Shown here in pieces: positions 49,859 through 56,982 of a DNA stretch of 56,982 nt. Each line of letters opens with the position of its first letter. The first letter of the stretch is position 1. The notes beneath the pieces were generated by a model. It searched no databases and was not told the origin of the DNA. It was given only the letters and a program-made list of their open reading frames with translations. The DNA lies in NCBI GenBank assembly GCA_938023735.1, contig CALJDK010000050.1, positions 1-56,982 of the forward strand, written 5' to 3'. Both the position numbers and the translations under genes were made by a program. Source of the DNA: an uncultured Acidimicrobiales bacterium. GTDB lineage: Bacteria; Actinomycetota; Acidimicrobiia; Acidimicrobiales; SHLQ01.

Positions 49859-51507
49859 CTACTCGCTTTCGAAGAACTCGACGTGTACCCGCCCATAAGA
49901 CTTGAGGCAAAGACTCGGTCAGCATCAGGCATCGGGATCTGGTAACTAAGCGTTGCGCCCTGCGGCACGTCACCTTCGTTCTCGGTCGACTGTTTCCCGT
50001 CAGCGAGGTCAACCGCTGTTGAACGCTGCTCGCTCAGCGAGCGTACGTTGCTGTACCGAGGTTCGGTGTAGTCGCCAACCACGCCACACGTCAACGCTTC
50101 GATGACCTGTTGAATACCCATCTCGATCGACCACTTTGGGACAAAGCCAAGCTCTTTCTTAATGCGGGTGAAGTCAACTCGGTAGTCGCGACGTTCGCCA
50201 TCTTGACCATGTTGAGAGATTTCTGCACCCGGCACGGCAGCGCGGATCAACTCGGCTACCTCATCGATCTGTAGATTCTGCTCGTTAGACCCAACGTTGA
50301 AGGTTCGCCCATGCACTACCGACCGGTCTGCGCTCAGTGCCAGCCGCACGGATTGTGCAGCGTCATCCACGTGCACAAACGGCCGCCATTGCTGTCCGCC
50401 AAAGACGGTAATGTCCTTCTCGACGAGGGCTTTCGCCGTGAGAAGGTTCACGACGAGATCGAATCTCGATCTTCCTGAGAGACCATAGATGGTGCCAAAT
50501 CGCATGATGACCGGCGAGAACGAATCACTCGCAAGATCCGCGAGAATTTCTTCACAGGCAATCTTGCTTTCCGCATACAGCGAAACTGGCGCCAAGCTCG
50601 AACTCTCATCGAGCACCTCATCGCCAGCTCCGTAGACAGAACACGTGCTCGCAAACACAAATCTTCGAGCGCCCGCACATGCGCAGACTTCAGCGAGCAT
50701 TCTCGTGGCAAGAAGGTTGGTTTGGATCGTCAGCTGCTCATCCAGCGCACATGCGGGGTCACCCACAATTGCGCCAAGGTGAACGACCGAATCGACACCG
50801 GTTGCAGCCCGCAAGACGTGGTCAACTTGCCGAAGGTCGCCCCGGACCAACTCGAGGTCTGGATCTCCCAACAGGTCACGCAGCGGATCGATACCAAATG
50901 CAAGGTTGTCGAGAACACGAACCGAGTAACCATCGTCGAGAAGTTGACGGATAAGTGCAGAACCGATGAACCCCGCCCCTCCAACAACCAAGACCTTCTC
51001 CTTGGTATCGCTGTTCCTCAGGTCGCCAGCCCCGCCGCTGTCCATCCGATCGAGGAAGTTCCGAACAAAGGCGACGCTCGACAGCAGCTGACGAGATACC
51101 AGCATCAAACCACACGTGAGGAGCCACGACAGTGGCAGCAAGGACCGTGGAAACTCCAAGACCTCCCACAGCAAAAAAACCACAAGGGTAAACAGCAGAT
51201 GGGCGAGCGTAACCGCTTGGACGATGGCCAATGCCTTGTATCGCTCCTGATAGAGCCTCACTTTTTCATAGAGGCCAAACAGATGAAAGACCCCGACCAT
51301 AAGAAGGGGGAGCAACGTAGCCCCTACCAAGAAGGCATCTCCAGCATTGGCCAACTCGTCATCGAATGGCCAGATTGCAACCGTGTTCCGCAGCACGATG
51401 ATAATCGCGATACCCGCTACGACTATCAAGACGTCCGCAAGAACTCGGACCGCAATCGACGATGGGCTTCTCCCAGTCCTCGCCAAACTTCCTATCCGCC
51501 GAACCAT
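49855..51507 (-). CDS. membrane-anchored NAD-dependent epimerase/dehydratase
   Basis: 550-residue protein. Residues ~17-40, ~60-80, ~95-117 and ~122-140 are four hydrophobic helices (VLADVLIVVAGIAIIIVL first), like the N-terminal region of WbaP- or FlaA1/CapD-type proteins. The soluble part is an extended SDR: NAD loop GGAGFIG (176-182), STCSVYG (287-293) and Tyr311/Lys315 in SLYAESK. The details (RVLDNLAFG, WRPFVHVDDAA, FNVGSNEQN) are those of GalE/RmlB-like epimerases rather than CapD dehydratases. A Ser-rich tail ends the protein. It probably makes a 4-keto or epimerised NDP-sugar at the membrane, for the adjacent aminotransferase. Confidence 0.88.
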   Translation of the reverse strand: MVRRIGSLARTGRSPSSIAVRVLADVLIVVAGIAIIIVLRNTVAIWPFDDELANAGDAFLVGATLLPLLMVGVFHLFGLYEKVRLYQERYKALAIVQAVTLAHLLFTLVVFLLWEVLEFPRSLLPLSWLLTCGLMLVSRQLLSSVAFVRNFLDRMDSGGAGDLRNSDTKEKVLVVGGAGFIGSALIRQLLDDGYSVRVLDNLAFGIDPLRDLLGDPDLELVRGDLRQVDHVLRAATGVDSVVHLGAIVGDPACALDEQLTIQTNLLATRMLAEVCACAGARRFVFASTCSVYGAGDEVLDESSSLAPVSLYAESKIACEEILADLASDSFSPVIMRFGTIYGLSGRSRFDLVVNLLTAKALVEKDITVFGGQQWRPFVHVDDAAQSVRLALSADRSVVHGRTFNVGSNEQNLQIDEVAELIRAAVPGAEISQHGQDGERRDYRVDFTRIKKELGFVPKWSIEMGIQQVIEALTCGVVGDYTEPRYSNVRSLSEQRSTAVDLADGKQSTENEGDVPQGATLSYQIPMPDADRVFASSLMGGYTSSSSKASS

Positions 51508-51520
51508 GAATTTTTCCGCC
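51495..51520 (-). promoter_or_regulatory. GGCGGA pair at the epimerase start
   Basis: Sense-strand GGCGGA copies lie at 51515-51520 (8 bases before the ATG, followed by AAAA) and at 51495-51500 (spanning codons 3-5), exactly 20 bp apart. No ordinary AGGAGG-type ribosome-binding site is present. Confidence 0.55.
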
Positions 51521-51563
51521 TTTGCTTTGGTTTCAGGGACGCCTTTATCGTCGCCCGTGGGAT

Positions 51564-52814
51564 CTAGTGCACCGCTGCGGTCGACATTTTTTCAAGAATG
51601 TCGCCCACCGCGTCGGCGACGAACCGCTGTTCGGTCGGCGATAGCGAGGGATACAGCGGGATCGAGACAATCTGCCTGAAGAGCTTGGATGCCACGGGAA
51701 AATCTGCGTCGGTAAACCCATATTTGTCTCGATAAAAAGGATGAGTGTGTACAGGAATGAAGTGGACGCTGGTTCCAATATTTCGTTCTCGTAACTCCTC
51801 GATGAGTCGATTCCGGGGGTCCGCAGACACTCCGTTGGAGACTCGAAGAACATACAAGTGGAACGCGTGTGCGTTCGCGTCGTCCACGATCGGGGTTTGA
51901 ACGCCGGCGACCTGGTCGAACATCGCGTCGTAGAGCCGGGCTTGGGTCCGCCGCTGATCAGTAAAGCTCTCAAGACGAGACAGCTGAACCAGTCCAATTG
52001 CGGCCTCAACGTCAGTCATGTTGGCCTTGAAGCCGGCGGCAACGACCTCGTAGAACCAGGACCCGACGCTTGAATATCGCTTCCAGGCGTCTCGGCTCAT
52101 GCCATGAAGCGACAAGACTCGAATGCGATCAGCGATGTCCTTGTCTGCGGTGACAACCATGCCGCCCTCGCCGGTGGTCATGTTTTTTGTCGCGTAGAAC
52201 GAAAACACAACCGTGCGGCGAACCCCGGGAAAGTTCGCCACAGCCGAATCACTCCCGACGGAATGGCCGCAGTGGCTGGCTCCGATCGCATGAGCGGCGT
52301 CTTCGACTACCGCCAACCCGTGAGCGCGAGCAAGCTCATAGATGGCCGCTAGGTCTACCGCCAGGCCGCTGAAGTGCACCGGGATTATGGCCCTAGTCCT
52401 CGAAGTGATTGCTCGAGCGACACCCTCAACGTCAATGTTGAAATCCTCCTGGACGTCCACCAGAACCGGCTTGGCCCCAAGATGCTCGACAACATTGGCC
52501 GTCGAGCAGAAGGTCAACGTTGGAACAATCACCTCATCGCCGGGACCGACTCCCAGAGCGATGAGGGAAAGGTGAAGACCGGCCGTACACGAACTGACAG
52601 CTGCGGCATGGCTTGCTTTCACAAAGTTGGCGACAGATGCCTCAAACTCTGCCACCTTCGGCCCGGTGGTCAACCACCCCGAGCGGAGCGAGGCGACCGC
52701 GTTCTCGATTTCATCATCACCGATTGATGGCCTTGCAAATGGAAGGAACTCGGTCAGCTGCGCCGCCGGCGACCCGTCCCGAAGGTCCAGAAAATGTTGC
52801 TCATTAATTGTCAC
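51564..52814 (-). CDS. DegT/DnrJ/EryC1/StrS family sugar aminotransferase
   Basis: 416-residue PLP-dependent aminotransferase converting a keto nucleotide sugar into an amino sugar. It has the N-terminal PFARPSIGDDEIENAV and SGWLTTGPKVAEFE, the PLP-stacking and Asp region VVEDAAHAIGAS (Asp172), and the Schiff-base Lys210 in SFYATKNMTTGEGG. A short insert (NFPGVRRTV) precedes the Lys strand. GHWYEVVAAGFKANMTD-like sequence (YEVVAAGFKANMTDVEAAIG) is the usual substrate segment. It lies 56 bp upstream of the epimerase, forming a keto-sugar/amino-sugar pair whose product could be acylated or formylated by the enzymes at 34-39 kb. Confidence 0.93.
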   Translation of the reverse strand: MTINEQHFLDLRDGSPAAQLTEFLPFARPSIGDDEIENAVASLRSGWLTTGPKVAEFEASVANFVKASHAAAVSSCTAGLHLSLIALGVGPGDEVIVPTLTFCSTANVVEHLGAKPVLVDVQEDFNIDVEGVARAITSRTRAIIPVHFSGLAVDLAAIYELARAHGLAVVEDAAHAIGASHCGHSVGSDSAVANFPGVRRTVVFSFYATKNMTTGEGGMVVTADKDIADRIRVLSLHGMSRDAWKRYSSVGSWFYEVVAAGFKANMTDVEAAIGLVQLSRLESFTDQRRTQARLYDAMFDQVAGVQTPIVDDANAHAFHLYVLRVSNGVSADPRNRLIEELRERNIGTSVHFIPVHTHPFYRDKYGFTDADFPVASKLFRQIVSIPLYPSLSPTEQRFVADAVGDILEKMSTAAVH

Positions 52815-52831
52815 CGCGACCGCCGTCCCGT

Positions 52832-52848
52832 TCCGCCTAGTTTCCGCC
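52832..52848 (-). promoter_or_regulatory. GGCGGA pair before the aminotransferase
   Basis: Sense-strand GGCGGA copies lie at 52843-52848 and 52832-52837, 11 bp apart, 18-34 bases upstream of the ATG (52814). A weaker GGCGGT follows at 52819-52824. The rest of the gap to the RDD gene (52849-53076) shows no further gene; it must hold promoters for both directions. Confidence 0.55.
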
Positions 52849-53076
52849 TGTCACAAACCCTCGTGATTCGAAGCTCGTTCTTCACGAACCGATCTCGAAG
52901 TCTGCGGTCGACCAAGCTCGTTGGCTGGCGACATGCACTGTATAGCACAACAAACTTACCGGGAGGGGGTTTCTTTAAACGTCATGGACGCTTCGACCCT
53001 CTCGGGCTCTCATCTGAACATTCACTGGGCCGCGTTGCTGCATAGCGGCTCGTTTTCGACCGGCTATTGTTCGCCT

Positions 53077-53547
53077 GTGGCCCAGTACCAAAGCCCCTCC
53101 GAACCCGAGGACGTACGTGTGCCACCTACCTCGCCGATCCTGGCCAAGTTCGCGGCCCGAGCGGCAGCGCGACTGGTGGACCTGCTCATCGTCAATATCG
53201 CGTGGATCGCCGGGGCCGCTGCGAACACGTTTTGGCTGATCATCGCTAGTTTTGGTGCGGTGATCTGGGAGTTCGGCTGGCTGGCAACACGAAGCGCAAC
53301 GCCCGGAAAACTGCTCATGGATACCAAAGTCGTCGGCAAAGACTTCGAGCCGCTCAGCGGCGGCAAAGCAGCGTTGCGCTCGCTCGATCTGGCCGTATTG
53401 GCAGCAATCTCGGGCATTAGTGTCGGCGCAAGCGGCTACGCGCGGCTCTACTTTGTGACCAGCCTGGTCTTTATCGCCGTCGACACGGCCGAACGCCGGT
53501 CGATCATGGACCACATCGCCGGAACCCGAGTTATCCAGGCCGACTAG
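53077..53547 (+). CDS. RDD family membrane protein
   Basis: 156-residue small membrane protein of the RDD family. The first helix carries FAARAAARLVDLLIVNIAWI (Arg...Asp pattern); a second helix is WLIIASFGAVIWEFGWLA, and a third includes YARLYFVTSLVFIAVD. The cytoplasmic TRSATPGKLLMDTKVV segment, with P-G-K-x-x-x, and SIMDHIAGTRVI at the end are diagnostic. Function is generally unknown; transport or surface-stress roles are proposed. GTG 53077 is chosen because the family begins soon after it; an in-frame ATG at 52984 would add 31 unlike residues. It converges on the repeat-protein gene. Confidence 0.82.
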   Translation: MAQYQSPSEPEDVRVPPTSPILAKFAARAAARLVDLLIVNIAWIAGAAANTFWLIIASFGAVIWEFGWLATRSATPGKLLMDTKVVGKDFEPLSGGKAALRSLDLAVLAAISGISVGASGYARLYFVTSLVFIAVDTAERRSIMDHIAGTRVIQAD

Positions 53548-53568
53548 GGGCCCGTTACGAGGACCACG

Positions 53569-53620
53569 TCTACGGTCCTTCGGTCAGGACCTCACTTCTA
53601 CGGTCCTTCGGTGAGGACCT
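53569..53620. terminator. tandem 28-bp hairpin duplication between convergent genes
   Basis: A 28-bp unit beginning TCTACGGTCCTTCGGT is repeated at 53569 and 53597. Each copy forms a 6-bp stem GGTCCT/AGGACC (53574-53579 with 53586-53591; 53602-53607 with 53614-53619). The second copy contains the stop codon and last codons of the repeat protein. Two genes converge here, so it is probably a bidirectional transcription end created by a local duplication. Confidence 0.6.
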
Positions 53621-56600
53621 TTGACGGCGCGTTGACCGAAACGGTGAACGGTGTATCGACATAGATGTCGGCCGTGCCGCCGTTATCACCGGTCGTCAAC
53701 ATCAACTGGAATCCATTGGCCGTCTTGCTTCCTTGCACGATAGAAGGCAAGACCGAATCGCGCAGATTGCTCTGCTCCTGGGTGAGGACATTCGCCGCGT
53801 ACGCCGTGCCATCGGGATGAGGCGTGGCGAAGGTAACCGTCCACTGACCAACCGCGGTGCGGGTCATTCGGACGTTGCGACCCCACGCCTGGGCCGTTCC
53901 GTCATCTGAACCCGCTGCGTAGAACTCTTCGTAAATGACCTGCACCGGATACGTTCCGCCGCCCGTAATCGTCACGATGTTCTTGTTGCCTTCTTCATCG
54001 ACGTAGGTGAGCGTGCCGTCAGGGTTGGCAACGAGCTGGGTGATGGTTTCGTTGATATCGAACCATGCACCATCTTCGTCGGTGTAGGTGGCGATGCGGT
54101 TGCCCTTGATGGTATTGGTGATGGTGGTGAGCGTTTCGAGGTCGCTCACATCGATCACCGTGTTACCGCCATCTTCGTCGGTGAAGGTGAACGTTCCGTT
54201 GGCGTTGGACGTGACCTTGGTGACGGTTTCGAGCAAGTCGATCGTGACACCATCTTCGTTGGTGTAGGTGCCGATTCGGTGCCCGCTGGCGATCACGTTG
54301 GTGATGGTGCTGATGGTCTCAAGGTCGGCGATGTCGATGATGACATCGTTGCCAAGCTCATCGGTATAGGTGAGCTCTTGGGGTCCCGAAACTGTTAGCC
54401 CGGTGATGGTTTCTCGAATATCTACCAGCACACCCGCTTCGTTCTCGTAGACGCCAATCAGATTTCCGGTGGCGATGACGTTCGTGATCTCGGTAATGGT
54501 CTCAAGGTCTTTGACGCTGATGGTCGAGGTCGATCCGTCTTCGTGGGTGAAGGTGAATGTCTGGTCGGCGTTGGCAACCAACTGGGTCACCGTTTCGCGA
54601 AGGTCGATGGTGTTGCCCGCTTCGTCGGTATAGGTGCCGATGACGTTTCCGGCCGCCAGCACGTTGGTGACAGTGCTGAGGGTCTCAAGGTCGCCAACAT
54701 CGATGGTGGTTACGCCACCGCTCTCGTCGGTGAACACCAGGTTCTGACCGCTGCGCTGAAGGCTGGTAACCGTTTCGAGCAGGTCGATCGGTGTGCCGTC
54801 TTCATCGGTGTAGGTACCAATGAGATGCCCAGCGGCCAACACGTTGGTTACGGTGCTGAGGGTCTCAAGAGAAGCGATATCCACATCGGACGTGCTTCCG
54901 TCTTCATGGGTAAAGGTGAACGTTGATCCGACCACGGCGAGCTCGGTAACGGTTTCGAGAAGATCGATGCTGGCACCATCTTCGTCGGTGTAGGTACCGA
55001 TCAGGTTTCCAGCGGTGAGCACATTGGTCACCGTGCTCAACGTCTCCAGGTCAGCCACATCAAGATCGGTCGTATCGCCATCTTCGTTGGTGAACGTGAA
55101 CGACCCATCCGGGTTCTGCACCAAACTCGTCACCGTCTCGAACAAGTCGATGGTGTTGCCATCTTCGTCGGTGTAGGTACCGATCAGGTTTCCTGCAGCG
55201 AGCACATTGGTCACCGTGCTCAACGTCTCCAAGTCGGTTGCGCTGATTGTCGTGGCAACGCCATCCTCGTCGGTAAACACCAGGTTCTGACCGTTGCGTT
55301 CGAGCTTGGTAATGGTTTCGCGCAGATCGGTCACGGTGCCGTCTTCGTCGGTGTAGGTACCGATCAGGTTCCCAGCGGTGAGCACATTGGTCACCGTGCT
55401 CAACGTCTCAAGGTCGGCCACGTTGATGGTGCTGGAGGTGCCGTCTTCGTGGGTGAAGGTGAAGCTTGAACCAGCCGAGGTGAGTGCGGTCACCGTTTCG
55501 AGGAGGTCGGTGGTAGCGCCCGCTTCGTCGGTATAGGTGCCGATGCGATGCCCGTTGGCCAGCACATTGGTCACCGTGGTGAGCGTTTCGAGTGCTGCGA
55601 CGTCAAGGTCGGTCGTAGCACCGTCCTCGTTGGTGAACGTGTACGACCCATCCGGATTCTGCACCAAGCTCGAAACGGTCTCGAGCAGGTCAACCGTGTT
55701 GCCATCCTCATCGGTATAGGTACCGATCAGGTGACCACTGGTGAGCACATTGGTGACCGTACTCAACGTCTCAAGGTCGGCCACATCAAGGTCGGTGGTT
55801 GCGCCATCTTCGTTCGTGAACGTGAACGACCCATCCGGGTTCTCCACCAGACTCGTCACGGTCTCTAACAAGTCGATGGTGTTGCCATCCTCATCGGTGT
55901 AGACGCCGATCAGATGTCCAGCGGTCAGCACATTCGTGACGGTGCTGAGCGTTTCAAGCGCGGCAACATCTACAACCGATGTACTGCCGTCCTCATGGGT
56001 AAACGTGAACGTCGACCCGGCCGTGGTGAGCTCGGTGACCGTTTCGAGGAGATCAACCGTGTTGCCATCCTCATCGGTATAGGTACCAATGAGATGACCA
56101 GCAGCGAGGACGTTCGTGACGGTCGACAGCGTTTCGAGATCGGCTACATCGAGGTCGGTAGTGACGCCGTCCTCGTTGGTGAACGTGTACGAACCGTCCG
56201 GGTTCTGCACCAAGCTGGTAACGGTCTCGAGCAGGTCAACCGTGTTGCCATCCTCATCGGTATAGGTACCGATCAGGTGACCACTGGTGAGCACATTGGT
56301 GACCATACTCAGCGTCTCAAGCGCGGCAACATCTACAACCGATGTACTGCCGTCCTCATGGGTAAACGTGAACGTCGACCCGGCAGAGGTAAGGCTCGTG
56401 ACCGTTTCGAGCAAGTCGATGGTGTTGCCATCCTCATCGGTATAGGTACCAATGAGATGCCCGGCGGCCAGCACGTTGGTGACGGTGCTGAGCGTTTCGA
56501 GATCAGCGATGCTGACCGTCGTCGGCGTGCCATCTTCATCGGTGAACACCAGATCCTGGCCACTACTCGTCAGACTCGTCACCGTCTCCAACAGATCAAC

Positions 56601-56982
56601 CGTGTTGCCATCCTCATCGGTATAGGTACCAATGACGTGCCCAGCGGTGAGCACATTGGTCACCGTCGAGAGCGTTTCGAGATCAGCGATGCTGATCGTC
56701 GTCGGCGTGCCAGCCTCGTCAGTGAACACCAGATCCTGGCCATTGCTCGTCAGACTCGTCACCGTCTCCAACAGATCAACCGTGTTGCCATCCTCATCGG
56801 TATAGGTACCAATCACATGACCGCTGGCCAGCACATTGGTGACCGTCGACAGCGTTTCGAGGTCAGCGATGCTGATCGTCGTATCGACACCAGCCTCATC
56901 GGTAAACACCAGATCCTGGCCGTTCTGGGCCAAGCCCGTCACCGTCTCAAGAAGATCAACCGTGTTCCCATCCTCATCGGCA
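53598..56982 (-). CDS. giant 60-residue-repeat protein, adhesin-like (N-terminus beyond window)
   Basis: At least 1127 residues, open to the window edge, so the start is missing. The visible part holds sixteen ~60-residue repeats. Each has two halves built on a (T/N/H)DE(D/A)G turn: one reads GTYTDEDGNTVDLLETVT, the other FTDEDGTPTTISIADLETLS followed by TVTNVL and GHxIGTY. Repeats near the C-terminus are more diverged than those upstream. The last ~110 residues are unique: VQVIYEEFYAAGSDDGTAQAW and a Trp-containing beta-rich domain ending in TPFTVSVNAPSKVLTEGP. The Asp/Glu/Thr-rich composition, lack of Cys and of hydrophobic helices suggest an exported, extended stalk, perhaps calcium-binding. 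Similar repeats occur in large bacterial surface proteins and some phage fibres. The signal or anchor would lie upstream. Confidence 0.8.
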   Translation of the reverse strand, partial: ADEDGNTVDLLETVTGLAQNGQDLVFTDEAGVDTTISIADLETLSTVTNVLASGHVIGTYTDEDGNTVDLLETVTSLTSNGQDLVFTDEAGTPTTISIADLETLSTVTNVLTAGHVIGTYTDEDGNTVDLLETVTSLTSSGQDLVFTDEDGTPTTVSIADLETLSTVTNVLAAGHLIGTYTDEDGNTIDLLETVTSLTSAGSTFTFTHEDGSTSVVDVAALETLSMVTNVLTSGHLIGTYTDEDGNTVDLLETVTSLVQNPDGSYTFTNEDGVTTDLDVADLETLSTVTNVLAAGHLIGTYTDEDGNTVDLLETVTELTTAGSTFTFTHEDGSTSVVDVAALETLSTVTNVLTAGHLIGVYTDEDGNTIDLLETVTSLVENPDGSFTFTNEDGATTDLDVADLETLSTVTNVLTSGHLIGTYTDEDGNTVDLLETVSSLVQNPDGSYTFTNEDGATTDLDVAALETLTTVTNVLANGHRIGTYTDEAGATTDLLETVTALTSAGSSFTFTHEDGTSSTINVADLETLSTVTNVLTAGNLIGTYTDEDGTVTDLRETITKLERNGQNLVFTDEDGVATTISATDLETLSTVTNVLAAGNLIGTYTDEDGNTIDLFETVTSLVQNPDGSFTFTNEDGDTTDLDVADLETLSTVTNVLTAGNLIGTYTDEDGASIDLLETVTELAVVGSTFTFTHEDGSTSDVDIASLETLSTVTNVLAAGHLIGTYTDEDGTPIDLLETVTSLQRSGQNLVFTDESGGVTTIDVGDLETLSTVTNVLAAGNVIGTYTDEAGNTIDLRETVTQLVANADQTFTFTHEDGSTSTISVKDLETITEITNVIATGNLIGVYENEAGVLVDIRETITGLTVSGPQELTYTDELGNDVIIDIADLETISTITNVIASGHRIGTYTNEDGVTIDLLETVTKVTSNANGTFTFTDEDGGNTVIDVSDLETLTTITNTIKGNRIATYTDEDGAWFDINETITQLVANPDGTLTYVDEEGNKNIVTITGGGTYPVQVIYEEFYAAGSDDGTAQAWGRNVRMTRTAVGQWTVTFATPHPDGTAYAANVLTQEQSNLRDSVLPSIVQGSKTANGFQLMLTTGDNGGTADIYVDTPFTVSVNAPSKVLTEGP

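Noticed and set aside
53598..56982. Regular ~180-bp repeat that could be mistaken for a CRISPR or satellite array
   Set aside because: One frame stays open through the whole region and the repeats preserve a coherent 60-residue protein unit; there are no short identical repeats with unique spacers.
1..56982. Insertion sequences, phage genes, toxin-antitoxin pairs, tRNA or rRNA genes
   Set aside because: I looked for transposase, integrase and toxin-like small genes and for tRNA-like cloverleaf patterns and saw none that I could support.

Overview
The window reads as chromosomal DNA of a GC-rich actinobacterium, most likely of the Acidimicrobiia type. The reasons are the actinobacterial order of the housekeeping genes (rpsB-tsf-pyrH-frr-cdsA-dxr-rseP, ispG, rimP-nusA-infB-rbfA-truB-rpsO-pnp-M16 peptidase, then dapB/dapA/RNase J), the frequent GTG and TTG starts, and the Ala/Gly/Arg- and acid-rich tails on several core proteins. 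This assignment is by gene content and order only; no rRNA or tRNA gene is visible.

Layout. 0-1.4 kb: a partial SDR oxidoreductase diverging from a TetR regulator. 1.4-8.1 kb (minus strand): dapB, SURF1, a winged-helix protein, dapA, RNase J and a phosphohexomutase, tightly packed. 8.1-10 kb (plus strand): a DGPF/YCII protein and an ECF42-type sigma factor with a TPR-like C-terminal extension, behind a promoter that matches the ECF42 consensus as I remember it. 10-22.2 kb (minus): M16 peptidase, pnp, rpsO, truB, rbfA, infB, nusA, rimP and ispG. 22.2-25.1 kb (plus): a 2-oxoglutarate/Fe(II) oxygenase and a secreted beta-propeller-like protein. 25.1-33.7 kb (minus): GNAT, rseP, dxr, cdsA, frr, pyrH, tsf, rpsB.

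33.8-52.8 kb is an apparently complete surface polysaccharide locus of the Wzx/Wzy type: a monotopic phosphoglycosyl transferase, a Wzy-like polymerase, a Wzz-like copolymerase with a degenerate kinase domain, a flippase, GT2 and GT4 glycosyltransferases, an APH-fold kinase-like protein, a polysaccharide deacetylase, a membrane-anchored NDP-sugar epimerase and a sugar aminotransferase. At its edge sits an unusual cassette: free-standing adenylation enzyme, acyl carrier protein, luciferase-like flavin monooxygenase and two-lobed GNAT protein, with a divergent sugar N-formyltransferase. I infer that these build an oxidised aminoacyl-type group and attach it, or a formyl group, to an amino sugar of the glycan.

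The most unexpected signal is a short motif, GGCGGA, always in the sense orientation. It recurs as spaced copies (mostly about 9-11 or 20-21 bp apart) around the start codons of nearly every transcription unit of the polysaccharide locus (about 37.8, 43.8, 43.9, 46.4, 46.5, 51.5 and 52.8 kb). It could be an operator array or a translational control element for a glycan regulon.

52.9-57 kb: a small RDD membrane protein converges on the 3' end of a very large protein made of at least sixteen 60-residue repeats, whose start lies beyond the window. It is probably a secreted or surface adhesin-like protein.
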